From positions 1 through 64,000 of the forward strand of contig CANQRQ010000008.1 of assembly GCA_947626315.1 (NCBI GenBank): a DNA stretch of 64,000 bases. The letters are read 5' to 3'. This DNA is from an uncultured Oscillospiraceae bacterium (GTDB lineage Bacteria > Bacillota > Clostridia > Oscillospirales > Oscillospiraceae). A program made the translations under genes and the position numbers. This document shows, piece after piece, positions 31,379 to 40,369 of the stretch. Each line of letters starts with the position of its first letter. Position 1 is the stretch's first letter. The notes below the pieces were generated by a model, which saw only the letters and a program-made list of their open reading frames with translations, was not told the DNA's origin and searched no databases.

Positions 31379-32830
31379 TCAGATCCTTCTCCATTTGGCG
31401 CCGTGGGGGATATCGGTGACCTCGATCCCTTCTGCCTTCAGCTCGTCCCGGATGCGGTCGGCCTCGGCAAAGTTCTTGACCTTCTTGGCCTCCTGCCGGG
31501 CCTGGATCTTGGCCTCCACGGCAGGGTCGCTCTCGCCGGATTCGGACACGATGGTGAACTGCCCGGCGGTGACGGCCTGGCGCTTCAGTTCCTCCCGCTT
31601 CTTCTCGCTCCTGGCGGCCAGGTCCAGGCTCAGCACCCGGTCAAAGTCCCCGATGGCGGCCAGTTTGGTGGCGTCGTTGGTCTTGGCCTTGAACACGTCA
31701 TACACGGCGGTGACGGCCAGGGAGGTGTTCAGGTCGTTGTCCAGGGCGGCCTGGAAGCGCTCCTTCAGAGCGGCCAGGGCGGCCTGGTCCACCGGGCCGT
31801 CCTCCGGCTTCAGAGCGGCGATGCGGGCGATCAGCTTGTTGTAGGCCAGCTGGGCGTTGTCCAGGTTCTCCCAGGTGAAAACCAGGGCCTTGCGGTAGTG
31901 GCTCTGGAGGCAGAAGAAGCGGTAGGCCAGAGGGTCGTAGCCCTTCTGCTCCAGCAGGCTTACGGTGAGAAATTCCCCGCTGGACTTGCTCATTTTGCCG
32001 GAGTTGGTGTTCAGGTGGGCCACGTGGAACCAGGTGTTGCACCACTTGTGCCCCAGATAGGACTCAGACTGGGCGATCTCGTTGGTGTGGTGGGGGAAGG
32101 CGTTGTCCACCCCGCCGCAGTGGATGTCCAGATCCTCGCCCAGGTGCTTCATGGAGATGCCGGAGCACTCAATGTGCCAGCCGGGGTAGCCCACGCCCCA
32201 GGGGGAATCCCACTTCAGGGCCTGGTCCTCAAACTTGGACTTGGTGAACCAGAGCACAAAGTCGTTCTTGTTGTGCTTGTTGGTGTCCTCTTCCACGCCC
32301 TCCCGGACGCCCACATCCAGGTCCTCGGCGGTGAAGTCGTTGAAAATGTAATAGCGCTCCAGTTTGGAGGTGTCAAAGTACACGTTGCCGCCGGCAAAAT
32401 AGGCGTAGCCGGTGTCCATGAGCTTGGATATGATCTTGATATACTCGTCGATGCAGTTGGTGGCGGGCTCCACCACGTCGGGGGTCTTGATGTTCAGCTT
32501 GGCGCAGTCAGAGAAAAAGGCGTCGGTGTAGAATTTGGCGATCTCCATGACGGTCTTGTGCTCCCGGCGGGCGCCCTTGAGCATCTTGTCCTCGCCCTCG
32601 TCGGCGTCGGAGGTCAGGTGGCCCACGTCGGTGATGTTCATCACCCGCTTGACCGGGTAGCCCTCATAGCGCAGGGCCTTCTCCAGCACGTCCTCCATGA
32701 TGTAGCTGCGCAGGTTGCCGATATGGGCGTAGTGGTACACCGTGGGGCCACAGGTGTACATCTTCACAATGTCCGGATGGTTGGGGACAAAATCTTCCCG
32801 TTTACGGGTGGCAGAGTTGTAAAGCTTCAT
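31379..32830 (-). CDS. cysS: Cysteinyl-tRNA synthetase
   Basis: The 483-residue class Ia synthetase has the CGPTVYHYAHIGN signature with the HIGN ATP motif (about 28-40) and GKMSKSSGEF (about 265). Zinc ligands are in the first CGP, HIECSG and HHTNE. An anticodon-binding C-terminal part (AKKVKNFAEADRIRDEL) follows. It charges tRNA-Cys in the cytoplasm. SD AAAGGAG. Its start is 12 bp behind pgsA, and it is the last gene of the nine-gene minus-strand run; no T-box fits in that gap. Confidence 0.97.
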   Translation of the reverse strand: MKLYNSATRKREDFVPNHPDIVKMYTCGPTVYHYAHIGNLRSYIMEDVLEKALRYEGYPVKRVMNITDVGHLTSDADEGEDKMLKGARREHKTVMEIAKFYTDAFFSDCAKLNIKTPDVVEPATNCIDEYIKIISKLMDTGYAYFAGGNVYFDTSKLERYYIFNDFTAEDLDVGVREGVEEDTNKHNKNDFVLWFTKSKFEDQALKWDSPWGVGYPGWHIECSGISMKHLGEDLDIHCGGVDNAFPHHTNEIAQSESYLGHKWCNTWFHVAHLNTNSGKMSKSSGEFLTVSLLEQKGYDPLAYRFFCLQSHYRKALVFTWENLDNAQLAYNKLIARIAALKPEDGPVDQAALAALKERFQAALDNDLNTSLAVTAVYDVFKAKTNDATKLAAIGDFDRVLSLDLAARSEKKREELKRQAVTAGQFTIVSESGESDPAVEAKIQARQEAKKVKNFAEADRIRDELKAEGIEVTDIPHGAKWRRI

Positions 32831-32842
32831 AAGGATTCTCCT

Positions 32843-33361
32843 TTAATCCAAATCTTTAAACACATCCCGGTTTACATAAAAATACTCGATCCCGGAATAG
32901 ACAGTGGTGAGCAGAATAACAGCGGTGGATATTATGTTAACTAAACGAAACTGGGGGAACAGAAGCATGGCGCACAGGCCCACCATGGTGCAGGCAGTCT
33001 TGATCTTGCCGGACCAGGCGGCGGCGATGACCCGGCTGCGCTCCACGGCGATCAGCCGCAGGCCGGACACGGCAAACTCCCGAAACAGCACAATGGCCAC
33101 GACCCAGCCGGGCATGCTGCCCTTTTCCACAAAGAAGCACATGGCGGAGAGCACCAGCACCTTATCCGCCAGAGGGTCCATGAATTTGCCGAAATTGCTG
33201 ATCTGGTTGTAGTGCCGGGCGATATAGCCGTCCAGCATGTCTGAGAGACAGGCGATGATGTAGACCGCGAGGGCCCACCGGAGCTGCCCGGCATAGGCGA
33301 GAACCAGAAAAACCGGGATCATCAGGACCCGGGCGATGGTGATTTTGTTGGCAGTGGTCAT
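32843..33361 (-). CDS. pgsA: CDP-diacylglycerol-glycerol-3-phosphate 3-phosphatidyltransferase
   Basis: The 172-residue membrane enzyme of phosphatidylglycerol synthesis carries the CDP-alcohol phosphotransferase signature D-x2-DG-x2-AR-x8-G-x3-D-x3-D (SDMLDGYIAR...GKFMDPLADK near 41-67). It has about five membrane segments. The start overlaps the rimO stop by four bases (ATGA) and has a GGGAGG site. Confidence 0.96.
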   Translation of the reverse strand: MTTANKITIARVLMIPVFLVLAYAGQLRWALAVYIIACLSDMLDGYIARHYNQISNFGKFMDPLADKVLVLSAMCFFVEKGSMPGWVVAIVLFREFAVSGLRLIAVERSRVIAAAWSGKIKTACTMVGLCAMLLFPQFRLVNIISTAVILLTTVYSGIEYFYVNRDVFKDLD

Positions 33362-34680
33362 AAGTCCGCCTCCCGTCCGTATAAGATGCCGTCCTCGGCG
33401 GACTGGATGAGGACATCCACCATGTCCCCGTCCTCACAGGCGCCCTCAAAGAGGACCTGGCCGTCGATCTCCGGCGAGTCCGCGTAACATCGGCCGCTGA
33501 GCAGGCCGTTTTCCTCGTCCCAGCCCTCGCAGAGGACCCGGAGGGTTTTGCCCACCAGGCTCTGACAGAAGGCGTCCATGATCGGGGCCTGCAGCTCCAT
33601 TATAAGGTCAGCCCGGCGCTGGGCCTCCTCCTCGCTGGGGCGGGGCATAGCCGCTGCCGGCGTACCCTCCTCCGGGGAGAAGGGGAAGACCCCCACCCGC
33701 TCGATTTTGGCCTCCCGCAGAAAGGCGCAGAGCTCTTCAAACTCCGCCTCCCCCTCGCCGGGCAGGCCGGCGATCAGGCTGGTGCGCAGCACCAGGCCGG
33801 GAATACATCGGCGCAGCCGGGCGAAAAGGGAACGGATCTCGTCCCCGGTGCCCCGGCGGTTCATGCGCTTGAGAAGAGCGTTATTGATATGCTGGATGGG
33901 AATATCCAGGTATTTGACAATTTTATCGTTGCGGGCGATCTCTTCGATCAGCTCGTCGTCAAACTGGTCCGGGTAGAGATAGTGGAGCCGGATCCACTCC
34001 ACCCCGTCTATCTTGGCCAGCTCCCGGCAGAGGGCGGCCAGGCGGCGCTCCCCGTACAGGTCCGTCCCGTAACGGGTGATATCCTGGGCGATGACAATGA
34101 GCTCCTTGACCCCGTGCTCCGCCAGGTCCCTGGCCTCGGCCAGCACGTTTTCCATGGAGCGGGAGCGGTAGCGGCCCCGGATGTAGGGAATGGCGCAGAA
34201 GGCGCAGAAATTGTCGCAGCCCTCGGCGATCCGCAGATAGGCCCAGGCGGGCCCGGTGGACAGCACCCGGGGGATCTCCTCCACCGGGGCGCTGTTGCTG
34301 GCAAAGAGGCGGGTCGTCCGGCCCTCCAGCACGCCCTTGGCCGCCTGGACGATGGCGGAAAAGCTGCCCACGCCCAGCACCGCGTCGATCTCCGGCAGCT
34401 CCTGGAGGATGCTGTCCTTGTACCGCTCCGCCAGGCAGCCGGTGACGATCAGGCCGCCCAGACGGCCGGCCTTTTTCAGCTCCGCCATCTGGAGAATGTT
34501 GTCGATGGCCTCGGTCTTGGCGGCCTCGATAAAGCCGCAGGTGTTCACAATGACCAGGTCCGCCCCGTCCGGGTCGGGCACCAGCTTAAAGCCCGCCTCG
34601 TCCATCAGGTACAGCATCTGTTCGCTGTTGACCAGATTCTTGGCGCAGCCCAGCGAGATCATGGCATAGGTCTGTTCCAT
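33358..34680 (-). CDS. rimO: Ribosomal protein S12 methylthiotransferase
   Basis: The 440-residue radical-SAM enzyme has an N-terminal UPF0004 domain with three Cys (SLGCAKN, NTCGF, TGCLAERY) and the radical-SAM cluster CDNFCAFCAIP (about 154). A C-terminal TRAM domain follows (about 375-435). It adds a methylthio group to an Asp of ribosomal protein S12. It overlaps recX by one base and pgsA by four, a tightly coupled set. Confidence 0.96.
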   Translation of the reverse strand: MEQTYAMISLGCAKNLVNSEQMLYLMDEAGFKLVPDPDGADLVIVNTCGFIEAAKTEAIDNILQMAELKKAGRLGGLIVTGCLAERYKDSILQELPEIDAVLGVGSFSAIVQAAKGVLEGRTTRLFASNSAPVEEIPRVLSTGPAWAYLRIAEGCDNFCAFCAIPYIRGRYRSRSMENVLAEARDLAEHGVKELIVIAQDITRYGTDLYGERRLAALCRELAKIDGVEWIRLHYLYPDQFDDELIEEIARNDKIVKYLDIPIQHINNALLKRMNRRGTGDEIRSLFARLRRCIPGLVLRTSLIAGLPGEGEAEFEELCAFLREAKIERVGVFPFSPEEGTPAAAMPRPSEEEAQRRADLIMELQAPIMDAFCQSLVGKTLRVLCEGWDEENGLLSGRCYADSPEIDGQVLFEGACEDGDMVDVLIQSAEDGILYGREADL

Positions 34681-35291
34681 CAGTCTTCCTCGATTTCCGT
34701 GTGACAGCGCGCCATGGCGGAGCGGATCTCCTCCCAGGAGTAGCCCCGGCGATAGAGGGCGGCGCTGAGTTTTCGTACCTGTTCCCGGTCCTCCGGGTCC
34801 TTCAGGCGGGCGGCGATCAGGCGGTCCAGCTTTTCATCCGGCTCCGGCAGTTCCGCCAGGGCCTCCTCCCAGAGCTCCCGGGGGATGCCCCGGCGCTGCA
34901 GCTCGGCCCGGACCCGCCCGGCCCCGTAGCCCTTGGCGGCGTAGTGCCGGACCACCGCGGCGGCGTAGCGCCCGTCGTCCAGAAAGCCACGCTCCTCCAG
35001 CCACTGGGCGCAGTATTCGACGCTGTCCTCCGTCTCGCCCTTCTGCAGCAGCTTGCTTTTCAGCTCTTTTCGGGACATCTGCCGCCGGGAGAGAACCTCC
35101 AGGGCCCGGTCCCGGGCAAGGGAACGGGCGGAGAGCCGCCGGAGCTCCTCCAGCGCCTCTCCGTCCAGTTCTTTGCCGGTATAAAGGCGCAGCTCCGTAA
35201 CAGCGCCCAGGGAAGATTTGATTTCCGCGCCGTCCTCCAGGACTACCGTGCAGCGGTCGCCGGAGGTCTGCCGGATGGCGGTAATAAGCAT
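34680..35291 (-). CDS. recX: RecA regulator RecX
   Basis: The 203-residue helical-repeat protein has an N-terminal part with LRLYTGKELD and RALEVLSRRQMSRKEL, then three-helix RecX repeats (WLEERGFLDDGRYA, RAELQRRGIPRELWEEAL, LYRRGYSWEEIRSAM). RecX controls RecA filaments and commonly follows recA, as here (62 bp downstream). I chose ATG 35291 (AGGAAC site) over a TTG seven codons upstream. Confidence 0.94.
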   Translation of the reverse strand: MLITAIRQTSGDRCTVVLEDGAEIKSSLGAVTELRLYTGKELDGEALEELRRLSARSLARDRALEVLSRRQMSRKELKSKLLQKGETEDSVEYCAQWLEERGFLDDGRYAAAVVRHYAAKGYGAGRVRAELQRRGIPRELWEEALAELPEPDEKLDRLIAARLKDPEDREQVRKLSAALYRRGYSWEEIRSAMARCHTEIEED

Positions 35292-35353
35292 AGTCTGTTC
35301 CTGCTTGTACAAAGTACTTGATTGTTCTCAGCCTCTGGGGCCCCGGCGAAGGC

Positions 35354-36454
35354 TTATCCCTCTTCAAAGTCCGCCGCGCTCACGTCCACCGCCCGGCCGG
35401 AGGCCTGGGCGGCCTTCCGGGCCTGGGGGCTCATGAGCTTATAAAAGTTCTCCCGAATCTCCTTTTCCAGCTTGTCCCGGGCTTCCTCGTTGTTGTTGAG
35501 GTATTCCTTCACCCCGTCCCGGCCCTGGATCCGCTGGCCGTTGACGGTGAACCAGGCGCCGGCCTTGTCGATCAGCTCCAGCTTCACGCCCAGGTCGATG
35601 ATCTCGCCCACCCGGGAGATGCCCTCGCCGTACATGATGTCAAACTCCGCCTCCCGGAAGGGGGGCGCCACCTTGTTCTTGACCACCTTGGCCCGGGTGC
35701 GGTTGCCGATCATCTCTCCGTTGACCTTCAGGGTCTCGATCCGGCGCACGTCGATGCGCACGGAGGCGTAATACTTCAGGGCCAGGCCGCCGGGCGTGGT
35801 CTCCGGGTTGCCGTACATCACGCCGATCTTCTGCCGCAGCTGGTTGATGAAGATCACGGTGCAGTTGTTCTTGGAGATGGCGCCGGCCAGGCGGCGCATG
35901 GCCTGGGACATGAGCCGGGCCAGAGCGCCCACCACCGTGTCGCCCACCTCGCCCTCCAGCTCGGAGCGGGGGATCAGGGCTGCCACAGAGTCCACCACCA
36001 GCACGTCAATGGCGCCGGAGCGGACCAGGGACTCGGCAATGTCCAGCGCCTGCTCGCCAGTGTCCGGCTGGGAGATCAGCAGGCTGTCAATATCCACGCC
36101 CAGGGCCCGGGCATAGGCCGGCTCCAGCGCGTGCTCCACGTCGATGTAGGCCGCCTCGCCGCCGTTTTTCTGGGCGGAGGCTACCACGTGCAGGGCCAGG
36201 GTGGTCTTGCCGGAGGCCTCGGGGCCGTAGATCTCCACGATGCGCCCCCGGGGGACGCCGCCGATGCCCAGGGCCATGTCCAGGGACAGGGAACCGGTGG
36301 ACAGAGCCTCTACGTTCACGGGGATATCGTCCCCCAAGCGCATGATGGTGCCCTTGCCGTAGTCCTTCTCGATCTTGGCGATAGCCGTCTCCAGGGCCTT
36401 CTTTTTATCGCTTATCGCGGGGGCGGCCACAGGGGCCTTCTTCTTTTCTGCCAT
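35354..36454 (-). CDS. recA: Recombinase RecA
   Basis: The 366-residue RecA has Walker [10 protein letters not shown] (about 68), the [16 protein letters not shown] L1 loop ([17 protein letters not shown]), the L2 loop with [19 protein letters not shown], and the usual acidic-poor C-terminal domain. It drives strand exchange and the SOS response. SD AAGGAGAGAG. No LexA-type box is visible in the 17 bp between prmC and recA, so any SOS promoter would have to lie inside prmC. Confidence 0.98.
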   Translation of the reverse strand: MAEKKKAPVAAPAISDKKKALETAIAKIEKDYGKGTIMRLGDDIPVNVEALSTGSLSLDMALGIGGVPRGRIVEIYGPEASGKTTLALHVVASAQKNGGEAAYIDVEHALEPAYARALGVDIDSLLISQPDTGEQALDIAESLVRSGAIDVLVVDSVAALIPRSELEGEVGDTVVGALARLMSQAMRRLAGAISKNNCTVIFINQLRQKIGVMYGNPETTPGGLALKYYASVRIDVRRIETLKVNGEMIGNRTRAKVVKNKVAPPFREAEFDIMYGEGISRVGEIIDLGVKLELIDKAGAWFTVNGQRIQGRDGVKEYLNNNEEARDKLEKEIRENFYKLMSPQARKAAQASGRAVDVSAADFEEG

Positions 36455-36471
36455 GTCTGTCTCTCTCCTTG

Positions 36472-37356
36472 TCAGTCAATTGCTTCGCTGTCCGGCTCAC
36501 CGGGCATCTGCCCCACCACCACGCGCTCTACGCCGGCGCTGTCCTTATGGGTCCAGGAGCCGGTGAAGCCGCCGCTGAGGAGCATCTCCTTCACGGCCGC
36601 CGCCTGGTCCTCGCCCACCTCAAAGACCAGGTATCCGCCCGGATGGAGCAGGGATTTCCAGTATTTAATGATAGATTTATAGAATTTCAGGCCGTCCTCG
36701 CCGCCGTCCAGAGCCCAGATGGGCTCAAAGTCCCGCACGGAGGCGTCCAGGGTGATGATCTCGGCGCTGGGTATGTAGGGCGGGTTGGAAACGATCATGT
36801 CGAACTGACCGATCCCCAGGGGAGGGGAGGCCAGGGCGTCCGCCTGCATGCAGAGGACCCGGGAGCTCAGCCGGTTGGAGGCGATGTTGCTGCGGCTCAC
36901 CTCCAGGGCGCTGGCGCTGATATCCACCGCCACCAGCTTGGAGGCGGGCAGCTCGTGCCCCAGGGCGCAGGCGATGCAGCCGCTGCCGCAGCACAGGTCC
37001 AGGATCCGGGCGTCCATTTTCTTGCCGATCAGCAGATACTTGGACACGTCCACCAGAAGCTCCGTGTCCGGACGGGGGATGAGCACGTCCGGCGTCACGG
37101 TCATGGGCAGGCCGTAGAACTCCCAGGAGCCGGTGATGTAGGCCACCGGTTCCCCCCGGAGGCGGCGGGCGGTGTAGTCCATCACCTTGTTCTCCACCTC
37201 GTTGGCGGTGTACAGGTTCATGTCCCGCAAGAGCTGGGCCGTGGTCTTGCCCGCGGCCTGGGCCACCAGAATGCGGGCCTCCAGATTGTAGTTTTCAATG
37301 CCGCACTTGCGCAGAATGTTCCGGGCGGCCAGATAGATATCGCTGTAGGTTTTCAT
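36472..37356 (-). CDS. prmC: Peptide chain release factor N5-glutamine methyltransferase
   Basis: The 294-residue SAM methyltransferase has a helical N-terminal domain, motif [16 protein letters not shown] and the catalytic NPPY in [10 protein letters not shown]. PrmC methylates the GGQ glutamine of release factors. It follows the DUF1385 gene by 28 bp, as in many Clostridia, but the usual prfA neighbour is replaced by recA here. SD ACAGGAGG. Confidence 0.95.
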   Translation of the reverse strand: MKTYSDIYLAARNILRKCGIENYNLEARILVAQAAGKTTAQLLRDMNLYTANEVENKVMDYTARRLRGEPVAYITGSWEFYGLPMTVTPDVLIPRPDTELLVDVSKYLLIGKKMDARILDLCCGSGCIACALGHELPASKLVAVDISASALEVSRSNIASNRLSSRVLCMQADALASPPLGIGQFDMIVSNPPYIPSAEIITLDASVRDFEPIWALDGGEDGLKFYKSIIKYWKSLLHPGGYLVFEVGEDQAAAVKEMLLSGGFTGSWTHKDSAGVERVVVGQMPGEPDSEAID

Positions 37357-37384
37357 GTGGACCTCCTGTCTCTGTCTCTTTCGG

Positions 37385-38338
37385 TCAGCTTCCCCAGACG
37401 TCGGTGCCCTTCTCGTCGGGAATAACCAGCTCCATGGCGCGGATGGCGCACTCGATCATGCCGTCGTCCGGCTCGTTGGTGGTGATATGCTGGAGCCATT
37501 TGCCCGGGGCGGAGAGAACCGCGGAGAGCAGATTGTCATGGGCGCCGCACCAGCGGTTGATCTCATAGCTGATGCCCACCACCAGGGGCAGCAGCAGCAG
37601 ATGGCAGAGGAAGCGCAGGGCCGTGTTGCTCACGTGGACAAAGGCGTTGACCAGCACGCTCACCAGCACCACCACCAGCAGGAAGCTGGTGCCGCAGCGG
37701 GGGTGAAACCGGGATTCCGGCCGGACATTCTCCACTGTGAGGGGCTTGCCGTGCTCATAGCAGAAGATGGTCTTGTGTTCGGCCCCGTGGTAGCTGAAAA
37801 GCCGCTTTACATCGTTCATCCGGGTGCAGAGGGCCATATAGCCGACCAGGATCGCCACCCGCACCAGGCCCTCCGCCAGATTCCGCAGGAAAAAGCGGCG
37901 GCTGAGGGGCCGGATGAAGCCGACCAGGAAGGTGGGCAGGAAGAAAAACAGAAACACGGACAGGGCGATGCCCAGCACCACCGCCGCGCCGATGATCAGC
38001 TTTTGGGCCGTCTCCGCCTCAAAATGGGCGCTGATCCACCGGTCCAGCTTGTCCGGTTCCTCCTGCTCCTCCTCAGGCAGCAGCTCGGCCGAATAGGTCA
38101 GCGCCTGCATGCCCTTGACCATGGAGTCGATAAAGGTGACGCAGCCCCGGACCAGGGGCAGGCCGAAGAAGGGGTATTTGTCCTTTAAAAGCTTCAACTC
38201 TTCCGTCTTCTCCACCAGACCGTCCGCCGTGCGGCAGACGATGGCCTGACGCTTGGGACCCCGCATCAGGATGCCCTCGATCAGGGCCTGGCCTCCGATG
38301 GAGGTGCGGAAGGAGCAGGCTTGGTTCTTTTCCGACAT
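37385..38338 (-). CDS. DUF1385 family membrane protein (YqhQ-like)
   Basis: The 317-residue protein has three or four membrane segments in the middle. It shows the conserved stretches GGQALIEGILMRGPK (about 14), YHGAEHKTIFCYEHG (about 177) and HPRCGTSFLL (about 212), whose His/Cys/Glu residues suggest a metal site. The function is unknown. Its position directly ahead of prmC is conserved in Firmicutes. SD GGAGAG. Confidence 0.92.
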   Translation of the reverse strand: MSEKNQACSFRTSIGGQALIEGILMRGPKRQAIVCRTADGLVEKTEELKLLKDKYPFFGLPLVRGCVTFIDSMVKGMQALTYSAELLPEEEQEEPDKLDRWISAHFEAETAQKLIIGAAVVLGIALSVFLFFFLPTFLVGFIRPLSRRFFLRNLAEGLVRVAILVGYMALCTRMNDVKRLFSYHGAEHKTIFCYEHGKPLTVENVRPESRFHPRCGTSFLLVVVLVSVLVNAFVHVSNTALRFLCHLLLLPLVVGISYEINRWCGAHDNLLSAVLSAPGKWLQHITTNEPDDGMIECAIRAMELVIPDEKGTDVWGS

Positions 38339-38355
38339 ATTGCTCTCCAGACAGA

Positions 38356-39348
38356 TTAATAGGATTTCAGCGGAAGGATCACCGTGGCGAGACAGCCGCC
38401 GCCGGGGGCGTTTTGAATTTTCAACTCCCCGTTGTGCCGGGTGACGATCTCATCGCACACGGCCAGGCCGATGCCGGTGCCCCGGTTTTTGGAGCTGCCC
38501 TTGTAAAACTTCTCCTTCACATGGGGCAGCTCTCCCTCGGGGATGCCGTGCCCGTAGTCCCGGACGCAGACGCGGACGCTGTCCGCCTCCTCCGAGAGGG
38601 ACACGTCCACCATCTTCCCGTCGCCCCCGTGGTTCATGGCGTTGTCCAGCAGGTTCAGAAACACCTGCTTGAGCCGCTCCGGGTCGCCGGGGATCAGAGG
38701 GATCTCCGCGGGGGGCGGCGTGTAGTTGATCTCCATGCCGGCCTGGCGCATCAGCTCCCCATAGGTGTAGAGCGCGTCCTCCAGCTCGGCGGCGATGTCG
38801 ATCAGCTCGATGCGCAGATTGAAGCGCCCGTCCTGGATGCGGGTAAACTCCAGCAGCTCCGACACCATCCCCGTCAGCCGCTCGGCCTCCTTGGAGATGA
38901 TGTGGATCCCCCGGAGGGAATCCCCCTGCACGGTGGGGTCAAAGGCGATGGTCTCGCTCCAGCCCATGATGGCCGTCAGCGGCGTGCGTAGCTCGTGGGA
39001 GACCTGGGAGATAAACTCCGTGCGGGATTTTTCCGCAATGGCCACCTTTTCCGACATGTTGTTGATCTCATCGGTCAGGCGGCCTATTTCGTTGTCCGTA
39101 GCCGCCTCCAGGCGGCTGCCGTAGCTGCCGGAGGCGATCCGGCGGGCAAACTCCGTCAGCTCCGCGATCGGGTCCGTCACAAAATGCCAGAACCACAGGT
39201 TCACCAGCACGATGTACGCGCACAGCGCCACCATGACCGCAATGGCCCAGGCGGGATGCCCCGCGGAAGCCGCCCAGATCCCCAGCACCAGCAGGGTCAT
39301 CGCCGCGATGCCGGAGATCAGAAGCTGCAGCTTCAAGTTTCTAAACAT
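38356..39348 (-). CDS. HAMP-containing sensor histidine kinase
   Basis: The 330-residue kinase has two membrane segments (about 8-26 and 32-52) with almost no external loop, then HAMP (53-107), HisKA with the phospho-accepting His in VSHELRTPLTAIMG (about 118) and an HATPase domain (NLLDNAMNHG, DYGHGIP, GTGIGLAV). Lack of a sensor loop suggests it reads a membrane signal. It forms a pair with the response regulator 53 bp upstream and is 17 bp ahead of DUF1385. Confidence 0.94.
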   Translation of the reverse strand: MFRNLKLQLLISGIAAMTLLVLGIWAASAGHPAWAIAVMVALCAYIVLVNLWFWHFVTDPIAELTEFARRIASGSYGSRLEAATDNEIGRLTDEINNMSEKVAIAEKSRTEFISQVSHELRTPLTAIMGWSETIAFDPTVQGDSLRGIHIISKEAERLTGMVSELLEFTRIQDGRFNLRIELIDIAAELEDALYTYGELMRQAGMEINYTPPPAEIPLIPGDPERLKQVFLNLLDNAMNHGGDGKMVDVSLSEEADSVRVCVRDYGHGIPEGELPHVKEKFYKGSSKNRGTGIGLAVCDEIVTRHNGELKIQNAPGGGCLATVILPLKSY

Positions 39349-39401
39349 GGTGATCTCCCCTTACAGGGTGTGCTCCGCGGCGCCGCCGCGGGAAAGGGGC
39401 C

Positions 39402-40091
39402 TCAGTAGCCCCACTTATAGCCGTAGCCCCAGACCGTGGTCAGATACTCCGGCTCCGTGGCGTCGCTCTCGATCTTGATCCGCAGGCGCCGGATATTCAC
39501 GTCCACCGTCTTCAGCTCGCCGGAGAAGTCTCCCCCCCAGACGGCGGTGAGGATCTCCTCCCGGGAGAGGGCCTTGCCGGGGTTTTCCATAAAGAGCTTC
39601 ATCAGCAGATACTCAATCTGGGTCAGCTTCAGGCGCTGGCCGTTCTTCTCCAGGGTCCGGTTCCGGGTGTTGAGCACGAAGGGGCCGCTGGAGATCTCCG
39701 CGGTGCTGCGCTCGTCCTCGTCCACCCCCAGGCGGCGGATCAGCGCGTCCACCCGGGCGGTCAGCTCCGCGGGGGAGAAGGGCTTGGTCACATAGTCGTC
39801 CGCGCCGGTCATCAGGCCGGTGACCTTGTCGATCTCCTGGCTCTTGGCGGTGAGCATGATGATGCCCATCTTGGAGCCGGAGGCCCGGATCCGGCGGCAG
39901 ACCTCAAAGCCGTCGATATCCGGCAGCATCACGTCCAGCAAAGCCAGACAGATATCCGGGTTCACCTTCAGCTTTTCCAGAGCCATGGCGCCGGTCTCCG
40001 CCTCAATGGGCTCATAACCGCTGCGGCGCAGGTTGATGACCACAAAGCTGCGAATATTGGCTTCATCTTCCAACACAAGAATCTTTTTCAT
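39402..40091 (-). CDS. OmpR-family response regulator
   Basis: The 229-residue regulator has a receiver domain (acidic pair in VLEDEAN, phospho-acceptor Asp in LLDVMLPDID, Lys in VTKPFSP) and a winged-helix DNA-binding domain (TQIEYLLMKLF, LKTVDVNIRRLRIKIE, VWGYGYKW). It is the first gene of the minus-strand run that contains recA. I chose ATG 40091 with GGAGG upstream; the longer frame adds 33 unlikely residues. Confidence 0.95.
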   Translation of the reverse strand: MKKILVLEDEANIRSFVVINLRRSGYEPIEAETGAMALEKLKVNPDICLALLDVMLPDIDGFEVCRRIRASGSKMGIIMLTAKSQEIDKVTGLMTGADDYVTKPFSPAELTARVDALIRRLGVDEDERSTAEISSGPFVLNTRNRTLEKNGQRLKLTQIEYLLMKLFMENPGKALSREEILTAVWGGDFSGELKTVDVNIRRLRIKIESDATEPEYLTTVWGYGYKWGY

Positions 40092-40333
40092 AGTTGCACG
40101 TCCTCCACTGCCGGGCCGGCGTTTTATCAAGCGGAACTGTTTCCGGGGCGTCAGCGGAAAGCGCCGGGGCGAAAACAGCGATTTTACCATTCCAAGTTAG
40201 TATACCATGTCTTTGTGTTTTTGGGTAGTATAAGTTTCAAAAAAATTTTTATTTTTTTGCATAAGGATTACAGAAAATGTAAAGACGGCGGAGGAAAGGC
40301 ACCTAAAGCCGGGCAAAAAGGGGAGAAATGAGG

Positions 40334-40362
40334 TTGATTCTTGGCTGATAAGCTGTTAAAAT
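40334..40362 (+). promoter_or_regulatory. Promoter of the GTPase-nuclease fusion (leaderless)
   Basis: TTGATT (40334-40339) and TAAAAT (40357-40362) are 17 bp apart. The start codon ATG is at 40370, only seven bases beyond the -10 box, so transcription would begin at or next to the ATG and leave no room for a ribosome-binding site. Confidence 0.6.
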
Positions 40363-40369
40363 AGGGACC

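Noticed and set aside
32831..32842. T-box or other leader upstream of cysS
   Set aside because: Only 12 bp separate pgsA and cysS, too short for any riboswitch.
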